Assembly: GCA_038199985.1 (NCBI GenBank)
Contig: JBBPYK010000054.1
Coordinates: 109,190 to 173,189 of the forward strand
Reading direction: 5' to 3'
DNA length: 64,000 nucleotides
DNA from: Arthrobacter_J sp038199985
GTDB taxonomy: Bacteria > Actinomycetota > Actinomycetes > Actinomycetales > Micrococcaceae
The notes under the pieces were generated by a model. That model was given only the letters and a program-made list of their open reading frames with translations. It had not been told where the DNA came from and made no database searches. The translations under genes and the position numbers were made by a program. Of this stretch, positions 41,472 to 49,510 are shown piece by piece; position 1 is the stretch's first letter; every line of letters starts with the position of its first letter.

Positions 41472-42641
41472 TCAGAGTGTCGTCTTCAGCCATTCGCCTC
41501 GGCGAACAACAGCTAAAAGGTCCAATTCGGAAGTGACCACGAGGCAGTCTGCGCGGAGCCCGTTGCGCAGCGCACCTACCTCGTCAGCTAGCCCCATGAC
41601 CTCAGCGGGCGTCGCTGCAGCACTCGTGACAGCATCTGTGAGCTCGACGCCGGCCGCAACGGCAGCACGAACGACGTCGAGTAGGAAACCCCTGCTGCCA
41701 GCCATTGTCGTTCCGTTCGCCGCGGTTGAATCGCTCACCAACGCAATCGCATCAGGTCGCAGTAAAGCGAACACGGTTCGGGTGATCTCCTGGTCTAGAT
41801 GGACTCCGTCGGCAACCAGTTCGACGACAACATTGCCTTCCGCCGCGTTCCGCAGGAAGACCGAAATAGGGCCCGGGGAGCGGTGATGCAGGGGCGGCAT
41901 AGCATTGAAGAGGTGGGTGACGGTTGGTTTTCCGAAGTGGCCATCAAATCCCGCGGACGCCATTTCTTCGCAGATCAACTGCAGAGACGCCTCGGTGTCG
42001 CTGGCATCGGCATTGGTATGGCCCAGCGACGGCGTCACGCCGTGGGTTGTCAAGAGTTCCACGAGCATGGCCGATTCTGGAAGCTCAGGTGCGTAGGTCA
42101 TGGTCAGCAGGTTTCCGTCTGCCGCGTGTAGAAGTTCTGTAATCTCGCCTTTATTGGGGGCTCGGACAAATTCCGGGTTCTGTGTACCGGAACGTTGTGG
42201 GGACAGGTATGGGCCCTCGGAGTGAATTCCTGCAACCAGTTCTTCGTCTGCGAGCGTATTCAGGGCTCCGAAGGCCTCGAGTAAACGTCCGTGAGGCAGG
42301 GCCATGGTGCTGGCAAGAAGGGTGGTAGTCCCGCACTTGTGTTGGTGGCTCGCGGCTTTGCGATTGCCGTCCTCGTTGCCGTCACTAAAATCAAAACCTG
42401 CGGCTCCGTGACAATGAAGGTCCACCAGGCCCGGAAGCAGTAGACACTCTGGGCTCGCCTGATTGGATTGCGTCCACCCACTCGCTGCAGGGTTCACACC
42501 AACTTCGCGAAGGAATCCTTCGCGAGTCCCGGCATAGTGGATGCGGTCTTCCGCGAAAGCCACCACGCCATCGTCAATGATCTCCGCGCCGGAGACGATC
42601 CGCCCGACGAGATATTCGTGGTCCGCTCGCTCAGTGATCAT
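41472..42641 (-). CDS. nagA: N-acetylglucosamine-6-phosphate deacetylase
   Basis: A 389-residue amidohydrolase-fold enzyme that deacetylates GlcNAc-6-P, feeding cell-wall amino sugars into glycolysis or recycling. Seen are LPGLVDLHCHGAAGFDF, HSEGPYLSP with the metal Glu, GHTNADAS, THLFNAMPPLHHR and the catalytic Asp in LVSDSTAANGT. It stands alone, without nagB or a transporter nearby. TAGACT (42648-42653) ends six bases before the ATG, so it is probably leaderless. Confidence 0.9.
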   Translation of the reverse strand: MITERADHEYLVGRIVSGAEIIDDGVVAFAEDRIHYAGTREGFLREVGVNPAASGWTQSNQASPECLLLPGLVDLHCHGAAGFDFSDGNEDGNRKAASHQHKCGTTTLLASTMALPHGRLLEAFGALNTLADEELVAGIHSEGPYLSPQRSGTQNPEFVRAPNKGEITELLHAADGNLLTMTYAPELPESAMLVELLTTHGVTPSLGHTNADASDTEASLQLICEEMASAGFDGHFGKPTVTHLFNAMPPLHHRSPGPISVFLRNAAEGNVVVELVADGVHLDQEITRTVFALLRPDAIALVSDSTAANGTTMAGSRGFLLDVVRAAVAAGVELTDAVTSAAATPAEVMGLADEVGALRNGLRADCLVVTSELDLLAVVRRGEWLKTTL

Positions 42642-42647
42642 GGACCG

Positions 42648-42653
42648 AGTCTA
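42648..42653 (-). promoter_or_regulatory. -10 hexamer, leaderless spacing (nagA)
   Basis: The minus strand reads TAGACT, ending six bases before the ATG at 42641. Confidence 0.5.
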
Positions 42654-42693
42654 GGCGCGATGCTGGAGGTCGCACCACCCACTCGGCAGTCGG

Positions 42694-43389
42694 TCAGAAA
42701 AGTCGTGATTCGGAATTGTCCACACCGCGCATGGCGTCATAGTCAAGGGTTAGGCAGTCAATGCCGCGGTCTGTAGCGAGCACACGGGCCTGTGGCTTGA
42801 TCTGTTGTGCGGCGAATACACCCTTGACCGGTGCCAGGAGCGGGTTTCGGTTGAGCAGTTCAAGATAACGTGTCAGCTGTTCAACACCGTCGATATCCCC
42901 ACGGCGTTTAAGTTCGATGGCGACAGTGGAGCCGTCCGCGTCTCTGGCCAAAATATCCACGGGGCCAATAGCAGTCATGTACTCCCTCCGCACCAGGGTG
43001 TAACCGTCGCCCAGAGTGTGAATCTGCTCGGCTAGTAACCGCTGGAGGTCTGCTTCTACGCCGTCTTTGACCAGGCCGGGATCAACACCGAGATCGTGGG
43101 AGGTCTCGTGAATATGTTCATGGATTCGAATCACTAGGCGATCGTCGCTTTTAGCGCTTTGCACTGTCCACACGTCGACTATGCCCGCTTCTGCGTCCGT
43201 TTCATCGGGTGGGGCTGCTGATAGGCGAGCCGGAGGGCTCATCCAATTGAGCGGCTTGTACGATCCGCCGTCCGAGTGCACGAGGACCGAACCGTCAGCC
43301 TTGACGATGAGGAGCCGGGTGGCAAGAGGCAGGTGAGCCTTCAGCCGTCCAATGTAGTCGACGGAGCAGCGGGCAATAACGATTCGCAC
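42694..43389 (-). CDS. nucS: Mismatch-specific endonuclease NucS/EndoMS
   Basis: With the GTG at 43389 the product has 231 residues. It begins RIVIARCSVDYIGRL, the NucS N-terminal dimer/DNA-binding domain, and its C-terminal nuclease domain holds the catalytic line GPVDILARD...VAIELKRRGDIDGVEQL. NucS takes the place of MutS/MutL repair in actinobacteria, cutting both strands at mismatches. The last residues ESRLF resemble the sliding-clamp-binding tail known for the family. The frame is open to 43647, but TAGACT (43397-43402) lies seven bases before the GTG, fixing the start as leaderless. It faces a zinc-ribbon gene only 45 bp away. Confidence 0.92.
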   Translation of the reverse strand: MRIVIARCSVDYIGRLKAHLPLATRLLIVKADGSVLVHSDGGSYKPLNWMSPPARLSAAPPDETDAEAGIVDVWTVQSAKSDDRLVIRIHEHIHETSHDLGVDPGLVKDGVEADLQRLLAEQIHTLGDGYTLVRREYMTAIGPVDILARDADGSTVAIELKRRGDIDGVEQLTRYLELLNRNPLLAPVKGVFAAQQIKPQARVLATDRGIDCLTLDYDAMRGVDNSESRLF

Positions 43390-43396
43390 GGCTGAT

Positions 43397-43402
43397 AGTC
43401 TA
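43397..43402 (-). promoter_or_regulatory. -10 hexamer, leaderless spacing (nucS)
   Basis: The minus strand reads TAGACT, ending seven bases before the GTG at 43389. It would overlap the -35 zone of the divergent promoter at 43422. Confidence 0.5.
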
Positions 43403-43421
43403 CCGCGGTCGCGGAGTAGGG

Positions 43422-43427
43422 CAGAAT
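43422..43427 (+). promoter_or_regulatory. Candidate -10, leaderless spacing (zinc-ribbon gene)
   Basis: CAGAAT, one base from TAGAAT, ends seven bases before the ATG at 43435. Confidence 0.35.
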
Positions 43428-43434
43428 TGGGACC

Positions 43435-43749
43435 ATGCCGCGTTCCAACAGACCCAGACGCAGACGTGGAACGCCTCTGTCGCGGGAACACGGAGAGCCC
43501 AGTCTGGAATGGACTCGGGTCGGGCTTCCACAGCGTGAGTCCGCGCGCGACGGCGTATGGGCCGTTCGTCGGATCAGCCCTGGAAACGCTGCGAAAGAGT
43601 ATCGCTGTCCTGGATGCCATACGATTATCCGTCCCGGTACGGCTCACGTGGTGGTGTGGCAGGAGGATTCATTGCTGGGGACGCAGACGGCTTTGGAAGA
43701 TCGCAGGCACTGGCATGATCGGTGTTGGTCCACGCGCAGTTTTCGCTGA
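43435..43749 (+). CDS. Small zinc-ribbon protein, nucS neighbour
   Basis: A 104-residue basic protein starting MPRSNRPRRRR. Its C-terminal half has YRCPGCHTIIRPGTAHVVVWQ and HWHDRCW, a CPxC...H...C set expected to bind one zinc. Proteins of this make-up are conserved beside nucS in actinobacteria and are often labelled ATP/GTP-binding without proof. A longer frame (43427-44575) runs through the same DNA but encodes the hydrolase only from 43766. Its function is unknown; co-occurrence with nucS suggests nucleic-acid work. Confidence 0.78.
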   Translation: MPRSNRPRRRRGTPLSREHGEPSLEWTRVGLPQRESARDGVWAVRRISPGNAAKEYRCPGCHTIIRPGTAHVVVWQEDSLLGTQTALEDRRHWHDRCWSTRSFR

Positions 43750-43752
43750 CCC

Positions 43753-43758
43753 TAGACT
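43753..43758 (+). promoter_or_regulatory. -10 hexamer, leaderless spacing (alpha/beta hydrolase)
   Basis: TAGACT ends seven bases before the ATG at 43766. It lies just after the stop of the zinc-ribbon gene. Confidence 0.5.
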
Positions 43759-43765
43759 GTTTTCC

Positions 43766-44575
43766 ATGACGACTTCACCTCATGACCTACAGTTTTTCGC
43801 AACAGACGGTCCTCAGCCCATCCGCGCCTCCTCGGTATTGCCTGCTAACCGAGAGAATGTCGAGCTGCGTACCGCTGACGGATTAAAGCTGGTGGGTGAG
43901 TACGCTGAACCGTTGTCCGGTTTGCCCGATGCTGTTCTTCTCACGCTCCATCCCCTACCGACGCATGGCGGATTCATGGACTCGCATGTTTTCCGTAAGG
44001 CGTCGTACCGGTTGCCGGCTCTGGCGAATATTGCGGTGCTGCGATTCAACACTCGTGGCACGTGTTCACCGCGTGGCTGCAGCGAGGGAGACTTCGGTGA
44101 TGGAGTCAGCGAGCAGCACGATGTGGAAGCTGCCCTGGCGTGGTGCGTTGAGCGCGGGTTGAGCAATATTTGGCTTGTTGGGTGGTCCTTTGGAACTGAA
44201 CTGTGCCTGAAATACGGTGCGCTTGAACCGGTAGCATCCGCTGTTGAGGGTGCGGTTTTGTTATCGCCGCCGTTGCATCGGGCGGGAGATGCGGACTTGG
44301 AAGTCTGGGCCGAATCCGGCAAACCCCTGACGGTGCTCGTCCCGGAGCTCGATGACTATCTGCAGCCGGAGGAGGCGGTCCAACGCTTCTCAGCAGTTCC
44401 GCAGGCCCAGGTCATTGGAGTCGATTCGGCCAAGCATCTGTGGGTGGGTGAAAAATATGCGCGACGGGCGCTGGATGAGATCACGAACGCCGTCTTGGAT
44501 AATGGTGGCGAATCCACCCCGCTTCCGGAGTCATGGAATGGTCAGGTTGCGGAGGCTCCAGCGCCAAAGGGCTAA
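43766..44575 (+). CDS. Alpha/beta hydrolase
   Basis: A 269-residue alpha/beta-hydrolase fold protein. It has the oxyanion-side motif LTLHPLPTHGG, FNTRGTCSPRG, the elbow LVGWSFGTELCLKYG with Ser in GWSFG, and a late His in DSAKHLWVGEKY. The layout is that of the small dienelactone-hydrolase/YpfH-like cytoplasmic group; substrate unknown. The ATG at 43766 follows a TAGACT -10 at leaderless spacing. Four bases separate its stop from that of the convergent AI-2E gene, and the sequence there repeats AGGGCTAA. Confidence 0.82.
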   Translation: MTTSPHDLQFFATDGPQPIRASSVLPANRENVELRTADGLKLVGEYAEPLSGLPDAVLLTLHPLPTHGGFMDSHVFRKASYRLPALANIAVLRFNTRGTCSPRGCSEGDFGDGVSEQHDVEAALAWCVERGLSNIWLVGWSFGTELCLKYGALEPVASAVEGAVLLSPPLHRAGDADLEVWAESGKPLTVLVPELDDYLQPEEAVQRFSAVPQAQVIGVDSAKHLWVGEKYARRALDEITNAVLDNGGESTPLPESWNGQVAEAPAPKG

Positions 44576-44579
44576 AGGG

Positions 44580-45677
44580 CTAAAGTCTGTTTTGCCTGGC
44601 GATGAAGATTTCTTCCAGTAGCAACATAACTGCTGCGGCTGCTGGAATTGCTATCAGGGCGCCGAGCACACCCAGCAGGCTACCGCCAGCTATAACGGCG
44701 ATGACCGCAACGGCTCCAGGGACGGATACCGCTTTGTGCATGATCCGTGGAGATACGAAGTACGCCTCGAATTGCAGGTATGCCAGATAGGGAATGACGA
44801 ACAACAACGTAGTTTGCCACCCGGTAGTCAGGGCCACGAGGGTCACGACTATCGCCGCGATAAGGGCACCAATGAGTGGGATAAAAGCCAACAATGCAAC
44901 GACGAATGTCAGAAGTATCGAGAAGGGCACATCGGCAATACTCATGAGAATGAACGCGGCGGTAGCGTTCAAAAGAGCAACGCAGGCTTGACCGATGACG
45001 TAATTGCCCACGCTGCTCGTGATGGTTTCGGATAATATCTCTACCCGTCGTCGTTTACTCCGAGGGGCCAGCTTGTACGCCCATCTCTTCATGGCAGGAA
45101 GCGATGCTAGAAAGTACAAGGTCAGTACTAAGACGATCAGCGTGCCGAACAGGCTGTTGACAATGACGCTTCCCACGCCGAGAACTCCGCCGAATACTCC
45201 GCCGATCACACCTGAATCGTCGAATATCTTGTTCGCTTCTTCTGCGACTCGGTCTCGGACCTGGAACTGTTCATCAACGGTCTGAAAGAACTCTGAGTCT
45301 AAAAAGTCCTGAACGTAGCCAGGCCCATTTTCTACTAGTTGGGTGGTCTGGTTGACCATCGTGGGAATCAACGTCGCGAAGAACGCCGCGACGATCCCGG
45401 CGAGCACAAGCAGAGAGGCAGCGATGCCACCGGGGCGCGGAACCCCCCTTTTCTCAAGCCATCGAACGACCGGGTCCAGGCCGAGGGCGATGAACAATGC
45501 GGCGCTGATCCAGACCAGTAGTTGTCCCACATTCGTCAGAATGAAAAACAGAAGCAGTGCGAGCCCTACGCCAACACTGGCCATAAAGCCGAAATGGATC
45601 GGATGACGGGCAGGGGTCTTTAACTCCGGTGGTGATGGGGCCTCACCCGGATCGGTCCCATTACTGTTGATGTTCAC
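44580..45677 (-). CDS. AI-2E family transporter (PerM-like)
   Basis: A 365-residue membrane protein with about seven to eight segments and the family region GGVFGGVLGVG...LFGTLIVLVLTLYFL, followed by the C-terminal LIPLIGALIAAIVV and PRIMHKAVSVPGAVAVI. Members export autoinducer-2 in E. coli but more often act as ion or solute antiporters, so the substrate is open. The start is GTG at 45677. The 275-bp control region is shared with the divergent large membrane protein. Confidence 0.87.
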   Translation of the reverse strand: MNINSNGTDPGEAPSPPELKTPARHPIHFGFMASVGVGLALLLFFILTNVGQLLVWISAALFIALGLDPVVRWLEKRGVPRPGGIAASLLVLAGIVAAFFATLIPTMVNQTTQLVENGPGYVQDFLDSEFFQTVDEQFQVRDRVAEEANKIFDDSGVIGGVFGGVLGVGSVIVNSLFGTLIVLVLTLYFLASLPAMKRWAYKLAPRSKRRRVEILSETITSSVGNYVIGQACVALLNATAAFILMSIADVPFSILLTFVVALLAFIPLIGALIAAIVVTLVALTTGWQTTLLFVIPYLAYLQFEAYFVSPRIMHKAVSVPGAVAVIAVIAGGSLLGVLGALIAIPAAAAVMLLLEEIFIARQNRL

Positions 45678-45771
45678 GCCCGCCTATTCCGTCTTTCGGT
45701 GGCGCCGAATCGGCTCCAGTGTCCGTCACATTATCAGCAGCTTGTTTGTTGGTGTCGGCAAAGCGATGAAA

Positions 45772-45787
45772 AGACAAAATATTGTCT
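45772..45787. promoter_or_regulatory. 6-4-6 palindrome in divergent control region
   Basis: AGACAA-aata-TTGTCT is a perfect inverted repeat 95 bp before the AI-2E start and 166 bp before the divergent membrane-protein gene. The A+T-rich centre suits a dimeric regulator; which one is unknown. Confidence 0.35.
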
Positions 45788-45891
45788 CCACGGGTATGCG
45801 CGACAGCTCAGAGCATTGCAAAGTGGGGGCGGGGAACACGCTAGGCGCGGTCTTCGTTACCATAGGGTTATCAAGCATCGGGTCCGTTCGT

Positions 45892-45905
45892 TCCTCGCGC
45901 GAGGA
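45892..45905. promoter_or_regulatory. 14-bp perfect palindrome near 45953 gene
   Basis: TCCTCGC-GCGAGGA has no spacer, so it cannot fold as a small RNA hairpin but could be a protein site. It lies 47 bp before the start of the large membrane protein. No clear -10 could be assigned nearby. Confidence 0.3.
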
Positions 45906-45952
45906 CAAGGGTTGACCGATACGCGTCGACATGACTGAAGTTAGGTAGTTTT

Positions 45953-47647
45953 GTGCGTTTGAAAATTGCGGTACCACTGGTGCTTGCTGGGTTACTTCTG
46001 GTGGCCTGGGGGGTTGCCCAGACGACCTTCTGGGCCCCAGCTCAGACGATGACTGCCTCCACCGCGGCAGATGTCAAAAATGTGCCTGTGGTGGTTGTCG
46101 ACGCGGATATCCGTCCCGATGACCTGGAAAAGATTGACATGACAGTTGAGGGGGACGGTGACTTTGTAGTGGCCATGGGTCGCGCTGACGATGTCGAAGC
46201 TTGGGTTGGCAAAGCGGCTCATGTGACGCTTACCGGTGTTACCGAGGACAAGATAGAGGCCTCCTATTCTGAGGGTGAGAAATCCGTGCCGGACCCACGT
46301 GGTTCAGACCTTTGGGTGAGCGAGGACACTGCGTCGGGAGAGACAGTTGTCTCGTGGGTGGATCCGGCGCCGGGCGAGTGGTCATTGTTGATTGCCGCAG
46401 ACGGCAAATCACCTGCGCCGACGAGCGTGTCGATTTCTTGGCCAAACGATGAAACCACGCCCTTCGCTATTCCTCTCATTGTTGCTGGGGCACTTGTGTC
46501 CGTTCTTGGTATCGCACTGGCTTTCACGGCTAAGCGAGGCGGAGGCCGACGCGCGACAGGCTCAGGCTCCCGGTCGGCCCGGCGCGATGGCCGTTCCGGG
46601 GCCACTGCCTACAGAGACGGTGGCCGCAATAACATGGTTGTCCCTGCATTTCGCACATCAGTGACGGCCGCAGTGCTGCTGGGCCTTGTCGCGACCAGTG
46701 CCCCGGCAGCTACCGCGGCCACTCCAGGATCCGAGGAGGGTGCTCCTGCAAAAATCGAGATCACCCCGGCACTACTAGAAAGCCAACTGGCCCGGATTCT
46801 CGAATCTGTAGCAACAGCGGTAGAACAGGCCGACGCCGCGCGCGATCCGGAAATGCTTGACACCCGTCTTGACGGCGCAGCGCAACAGCTCCGGACCGCT
46901 AATTATCAGGTCAGGGCAAAGGCTCCCGACGAAGAGGCGCCGGTCCCTGTGGCTGCGGAGCCATTGCTAACGCAGATGATCACCACTAAACAGGATTGGC
47001 CCCGAACGATAGTCGCTGTAACTCAAGGTGAGGGCAATGAGGTGCCACAGGCCCTGGTACTGACTCAGGCTGATCCCCGCAGCAACTATCAGCTGGTCTC
47101 GGCTATGCAAATGCTTCCCGGCACAACCTTCCCGAAAGTACCGGCTGGCGGTACGGGCGTTGCTCCCCAATCCAATGAATCGGGCGAAGGTCTCAAAGCG
47201 TCGCCGGCTGGTGCGCTGGAAACTCTTGCCGATACCCTCACGGCCTCCAAGCTGAAGACGAACGACGGAATCGCCGAAAATACCTTCGTCGACGACGTTA
47301 TCGAGTCACAGACTGCGACAGTCAAAAGCGCGGAGAGTAAGTTCGCGGACATCAAGTTCACACATACGGTTGTACCGGAACGAACCCATGCGTTACGCAC
47401 GGGCGACGGCGGCGCCATCGTCTTTGGATACTTGAACAACACCTACGCAAGCTCTCCGAAAGGGCCTGGAGATACGTTGAAGCCCAAGGGCGTCGTCGAG
47501 CAGCTGCTGGGAAAGAAGGAAACGGAAAAAAGCATTGATGTCCAGTACGGTCAAGCGGTCATGATGTTTATCCCGCCCAAGGAGAGCGACTCGGCCATTC
47601 AAGTCATTGGCGCGGCGCAGGCGTTGTTGTCGGCCAAGCTGAAATAG
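45953..47647 (+). CDS. Large DUF8094-like membrane protein
   Basis: A 564-residue protein with a two-part build. Residues 1-30 are a membrane anchor, followed by an external beta-rich domain to about 168, a membrane helix (about 168-192) and a cytoplasmic Arg/Gly/Ser-rich linker (about 194-228). A second hydrophobic stretch (TAAVLLGLVATSAPAATAA, about 236-254) looks like a signal peptide with an AxA site, and a second external domain of about 300 residues follows. This resembles a family conserved in Micrococcales (DUF8094), unknown in function. The start is GTG. It precedes a YbbN-like gene by 30 bp, so they may be co-expressed. Confidence 0.7.
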   Translation: MRLKIAVPLVLAGLLLVAWGVAQTTFWAPAQTMTASTAADVKNVPVVVVDADIRPDDLEKIDMTVEGDGDFVVAMGRADDVEAWVGKAAHVTLTGVTEDKIEASYSEGEKSVPDPRGSDLWVSEDTASGETVVSWVDPAPGEWSLLIAADGKSPAPTSVSISWPNDETTPFAIPLIVAGALVSVLGIALAFTAKRGGGRRATGSGSRSARRDGRSGATAYRDGGRNNMVVPAFRTSVTAAVLLGLVATSAPAATAATPGSEEGAPAKIEITPALLESQLARILESVATAVEQADAARDPEMLDTRLDGAAQQLRTANYQVRAKAPDEEAPVPVAAEPLLTQMITTKQDWPRTIVAVTQGEGNEVPQALVLTQADPRSNYQLVSAMQMLPGTTFPKVPAGGTGVAPQSNESGEGLKASPAGALETLADTLTASKLKTNDGIAENTFVDDVIESQTATVKSAESKFADIKFTHTVVPERTHALRTGDGGAIVFGYLNNTYASSPKGPGDTLKPKGVVEQLLGKKETEKSIDVQYGQAVMMFIPPKESDSAIQVIGAAQALLSAKLK

Positions 47648-47677
47648 CACATACCCAGTACGTCATAAGGTGAAGTA

Positions 47678-48619
47678 ATGACTCCACAGCAATCACAGCC
47701 CGTTTCCGAACCTTCCACGATGCACCTGCGCGGTGCCGTCGATCTAGCATCGCTAAAAAAACCAACGCAGTCGGCAGCGGCTTCGGGGTCGAATCAAGAT
47801 TCCGGGTTTGTTATGGATGTCGATGAGCAGGGGTTCCCTCAACTTGTACAGCTCTCCGCCGACGTCCCGGTGGTGGTTGAACTCCATGCGAGTTTCAGTC
47901 CTGACTCCGATCAGTTGGCACCTGTCCTGAGTAAAGTGGTTCAGTCCTACAACGGCCGGTTGGTGCTGGTCCGCGTCGACGTCGAGGCTAATCCGCAGAT
48001 CGCGCAGGCATTTCAGGCTCAAGGGGTTCCCACAGTTGTCGCGGTACTCAAGGGGCAGCCCGTTCCACTGTTTCAGGGTGCTGTTCCAGAGCAGCAGATC
48101 CGCCAATTCCTTGACGAGTTGATCAAGGTTGCCGGAGAAAACGGCGTGACGGGAACAGCGGGGGAAGGCGCGGGGGCGGATCCCGAAGAGGACTCCCCAG
48201 GACCGCTTCCGCCCCATCACCAAGCAGCCTTCGACGCGATCGAGGCGGGAGATTACTCCGCAGCAGCCGAAGCCTACCGGAAGGCCTTGGCGGAGAGCCC
48301 CGCTGATGCTGAAGCAAGAACAGGGCTTACCCAGGTTGAGCTGCTGCTCCGGCTTCAGGGCAGGGGAGCGGAGGAGATCAGGAGCGCAGCGGCTGACGAC
48401 CCACAGGGGCTCCAGGCGCAACTAGATGTAGCCGACCTTGATGTCTCTGGTGGACATGTGGAGGACGCGTTCAATCGACTTATCGCATTTATTGGCCGCA
48501 GTACGGGTGAGGAACGGGAGTCTGCACGCGCCAGGCTTGTGGAGCTCTTCGACATCGTTGGCACGGCCGACGAACGTGTTACAGCAGCACGTGGCCGTTT
48601 GACCCGCGTTCTGTTCTGA
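47678..48619 (+). CDS. YbbN-like thioredoxin-fold/TPR co-chaperone
   Basis: A 313-residue protein with a thioredoxin-like domain (about residues 45-155) and C-terminal tetratricopeptide repeats. The active CxxC is replaced: the strand VVVELHASFSPDSDQLAPVL has SPDS where WCGPC would be, so it has no disulfide activity. This is the YbbN/CnoX pattern, in which the protein holds partners for chaperones. A Glu/Gly/Pro-rich linker (about 160-180) joins the halves. No signal peptide: cytoplasmic. Confidence 0.85.
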   Translation: MTPQQSQPVSEPSTMHLRGAVDLASLKKPTQSAAASGSNQDSGFVMDVDEQGFPQLVQLSADVPVVVELHASFSPDSDQLAPVLSKVVQSYNGRLVLVRVDVEANPQIAQAFQAQGVPTVVAVLKGQPVPLFQGAVPEQQIRQFLDELIKVAGENGVTGTAGEGAGADPEEDSPGPLPPHHQAAFDAIEAGDYSAAAEAYRKALAESPADAEARTGLTQVELLLRLQGRGAEEIRSAAADDPQGLQAQLDVADLDVSGGHVEDAFNRLIAFIGRSTGEERESARARLVELFDIVGTADERVTAARGRLTRVLF

Positions 48620-48663
48620 CGCGGTTGTACTGACTCGGTTATCATCCTGCAGGTGATTGAACT

Positions 48664-48681
48664 GTCATCCGCTCGGATGAC
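48664..48681 (+). other. Hairpin after YbbN-like gene
   Basis: GTCATCC-gctc-GGATGAC forms a perfect 7-bp stem with a four-base loop in the 96-bp gap before the ABC exporter. No T-run follows, so it is at best an atypical terminator. Confidence 0.45.
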
Positions 48682-48703
48682 GGCTCAGAGCTGGGTACCT
48701 TGT

Positions 48704-48709
48704 TAATGT
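48704..48709 (+). promoter_or_regulatory. -10 hexamer, leaderless spacing (ABC exporter)
   Basis: TAATGT ends six bases before the ATG at 48716. Confidence 0.45.
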
Positions 48710-48715
48710 TGGATC

Positions 48716-49510
48716 ATGAGCCAGCTTCCCCCTGTAAATCCACCTGCCCCCAGTGGCACGCCCGCACTGTCATTGCGAGGATTGATAAAACGGTTTGGGG
48801 AAAAACAAGCCGTGAACAATATCAACCTTGATGTGCCGTCGGGGTCCTTCTACGGGCTCGTTGGTCCAAACGGTGCAGGTAAAACCACCACTCTGTCCAT
48901 GGCTACGGGTCTACTTCGACCAGATGCAGGCCAGGCCTGGGTTCACGGCGTGGATGTGTGGGCAGATCCGCTGAAGGCCAAGCGGCTCATGGGAATCTTG
49001 CCGGACGGCGTGCGCTTGTTCGATCGTTTGAGTGGTGAGCAACTCGTGACGTACTCCGGGCTGCTCCGTGGCATGGACAGGGAAACCGTGAAGGAGCGCG
49101 TGGCAGACCTTCTACGCGCGCTTGATTTGATGGACGATGCCGGGACGCTCGTTGTAGATTATTCAGCGGGAATGACCAAGAAAATAGCACTTGCGGCAGC
49201 GTTGATTCATGCCCCGAAACTGCTGGTGCTCGATGAACCGTTTGAATCCGTGGACCCGATTTCGGCTGCAAATATCCGTGACATTTTGAACGGCTACGTC
49301 CGCTCGGGCGGCACGGTCATCGTTTCCAGCCATGTCATGGACCTGGTCCAGCGGATGTGTGATCATGTCGCGGTTGTCTCGGGCGGCACGGTGCTCGCAG
49401 CCGGGACAGTAGCCGATGTTCGCGGTACTTCGAGTCTGGAAGACCGCTTCGTCGAGCTTGTTGGTGGGCGCAGCGCCTCGGAAGGGCTTCAATGGTTGCG
49501 GAACTCGTAA
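48716..49510 (+). CDS. ABC-2-type exporter ATP-binding protein
   Basis: A 264-residue ABC ATPase. Walker A is GPNGAGKTTT at about residues 52-61, the signature reads YSAGMTKKI in place of LSGGQ, and Walker B is LLVLDEPFESVD. The changed signature is common in the CcmA/drug-exporter group. It lacks membrane segments and pairs with the next gene, which it overlaps by 19 bp. Cargo unknown. Confidence 0.87.
   Translation: MSQLPPVNPPAPSGTPALSLRGLIKRFGEKQAVNNINLDVPSGSFYGLVGPNGAGKTTTLSMATGLLRPDAGQAWVHGVDVWADPLKAKRLMGILPDGVRLFDRLSGEQLVTYSGLLRGMDRETVKERVADLLRALDLMDDAGTLVVDYSAGMTKKIALAAALIHAPKLLVLDEPFESVDPISAANIRDILNGYVRSGGTVIVSSHVMDLVQRMCDHVAVVSGGTVLAAGTVADVRGTSSLEDRFVELVGGRSASEGLQWLRNS

Noticed and set aside
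43427..43765. 382-codon frame joining this stretch to the alpha/beta hydrolase
   Set aside because: The stretch overlaps, in another frame, the conserved zinc-ribbon gene 43435-43749; the hydrolase has its own ATG and -10 at 43766 and 43753.
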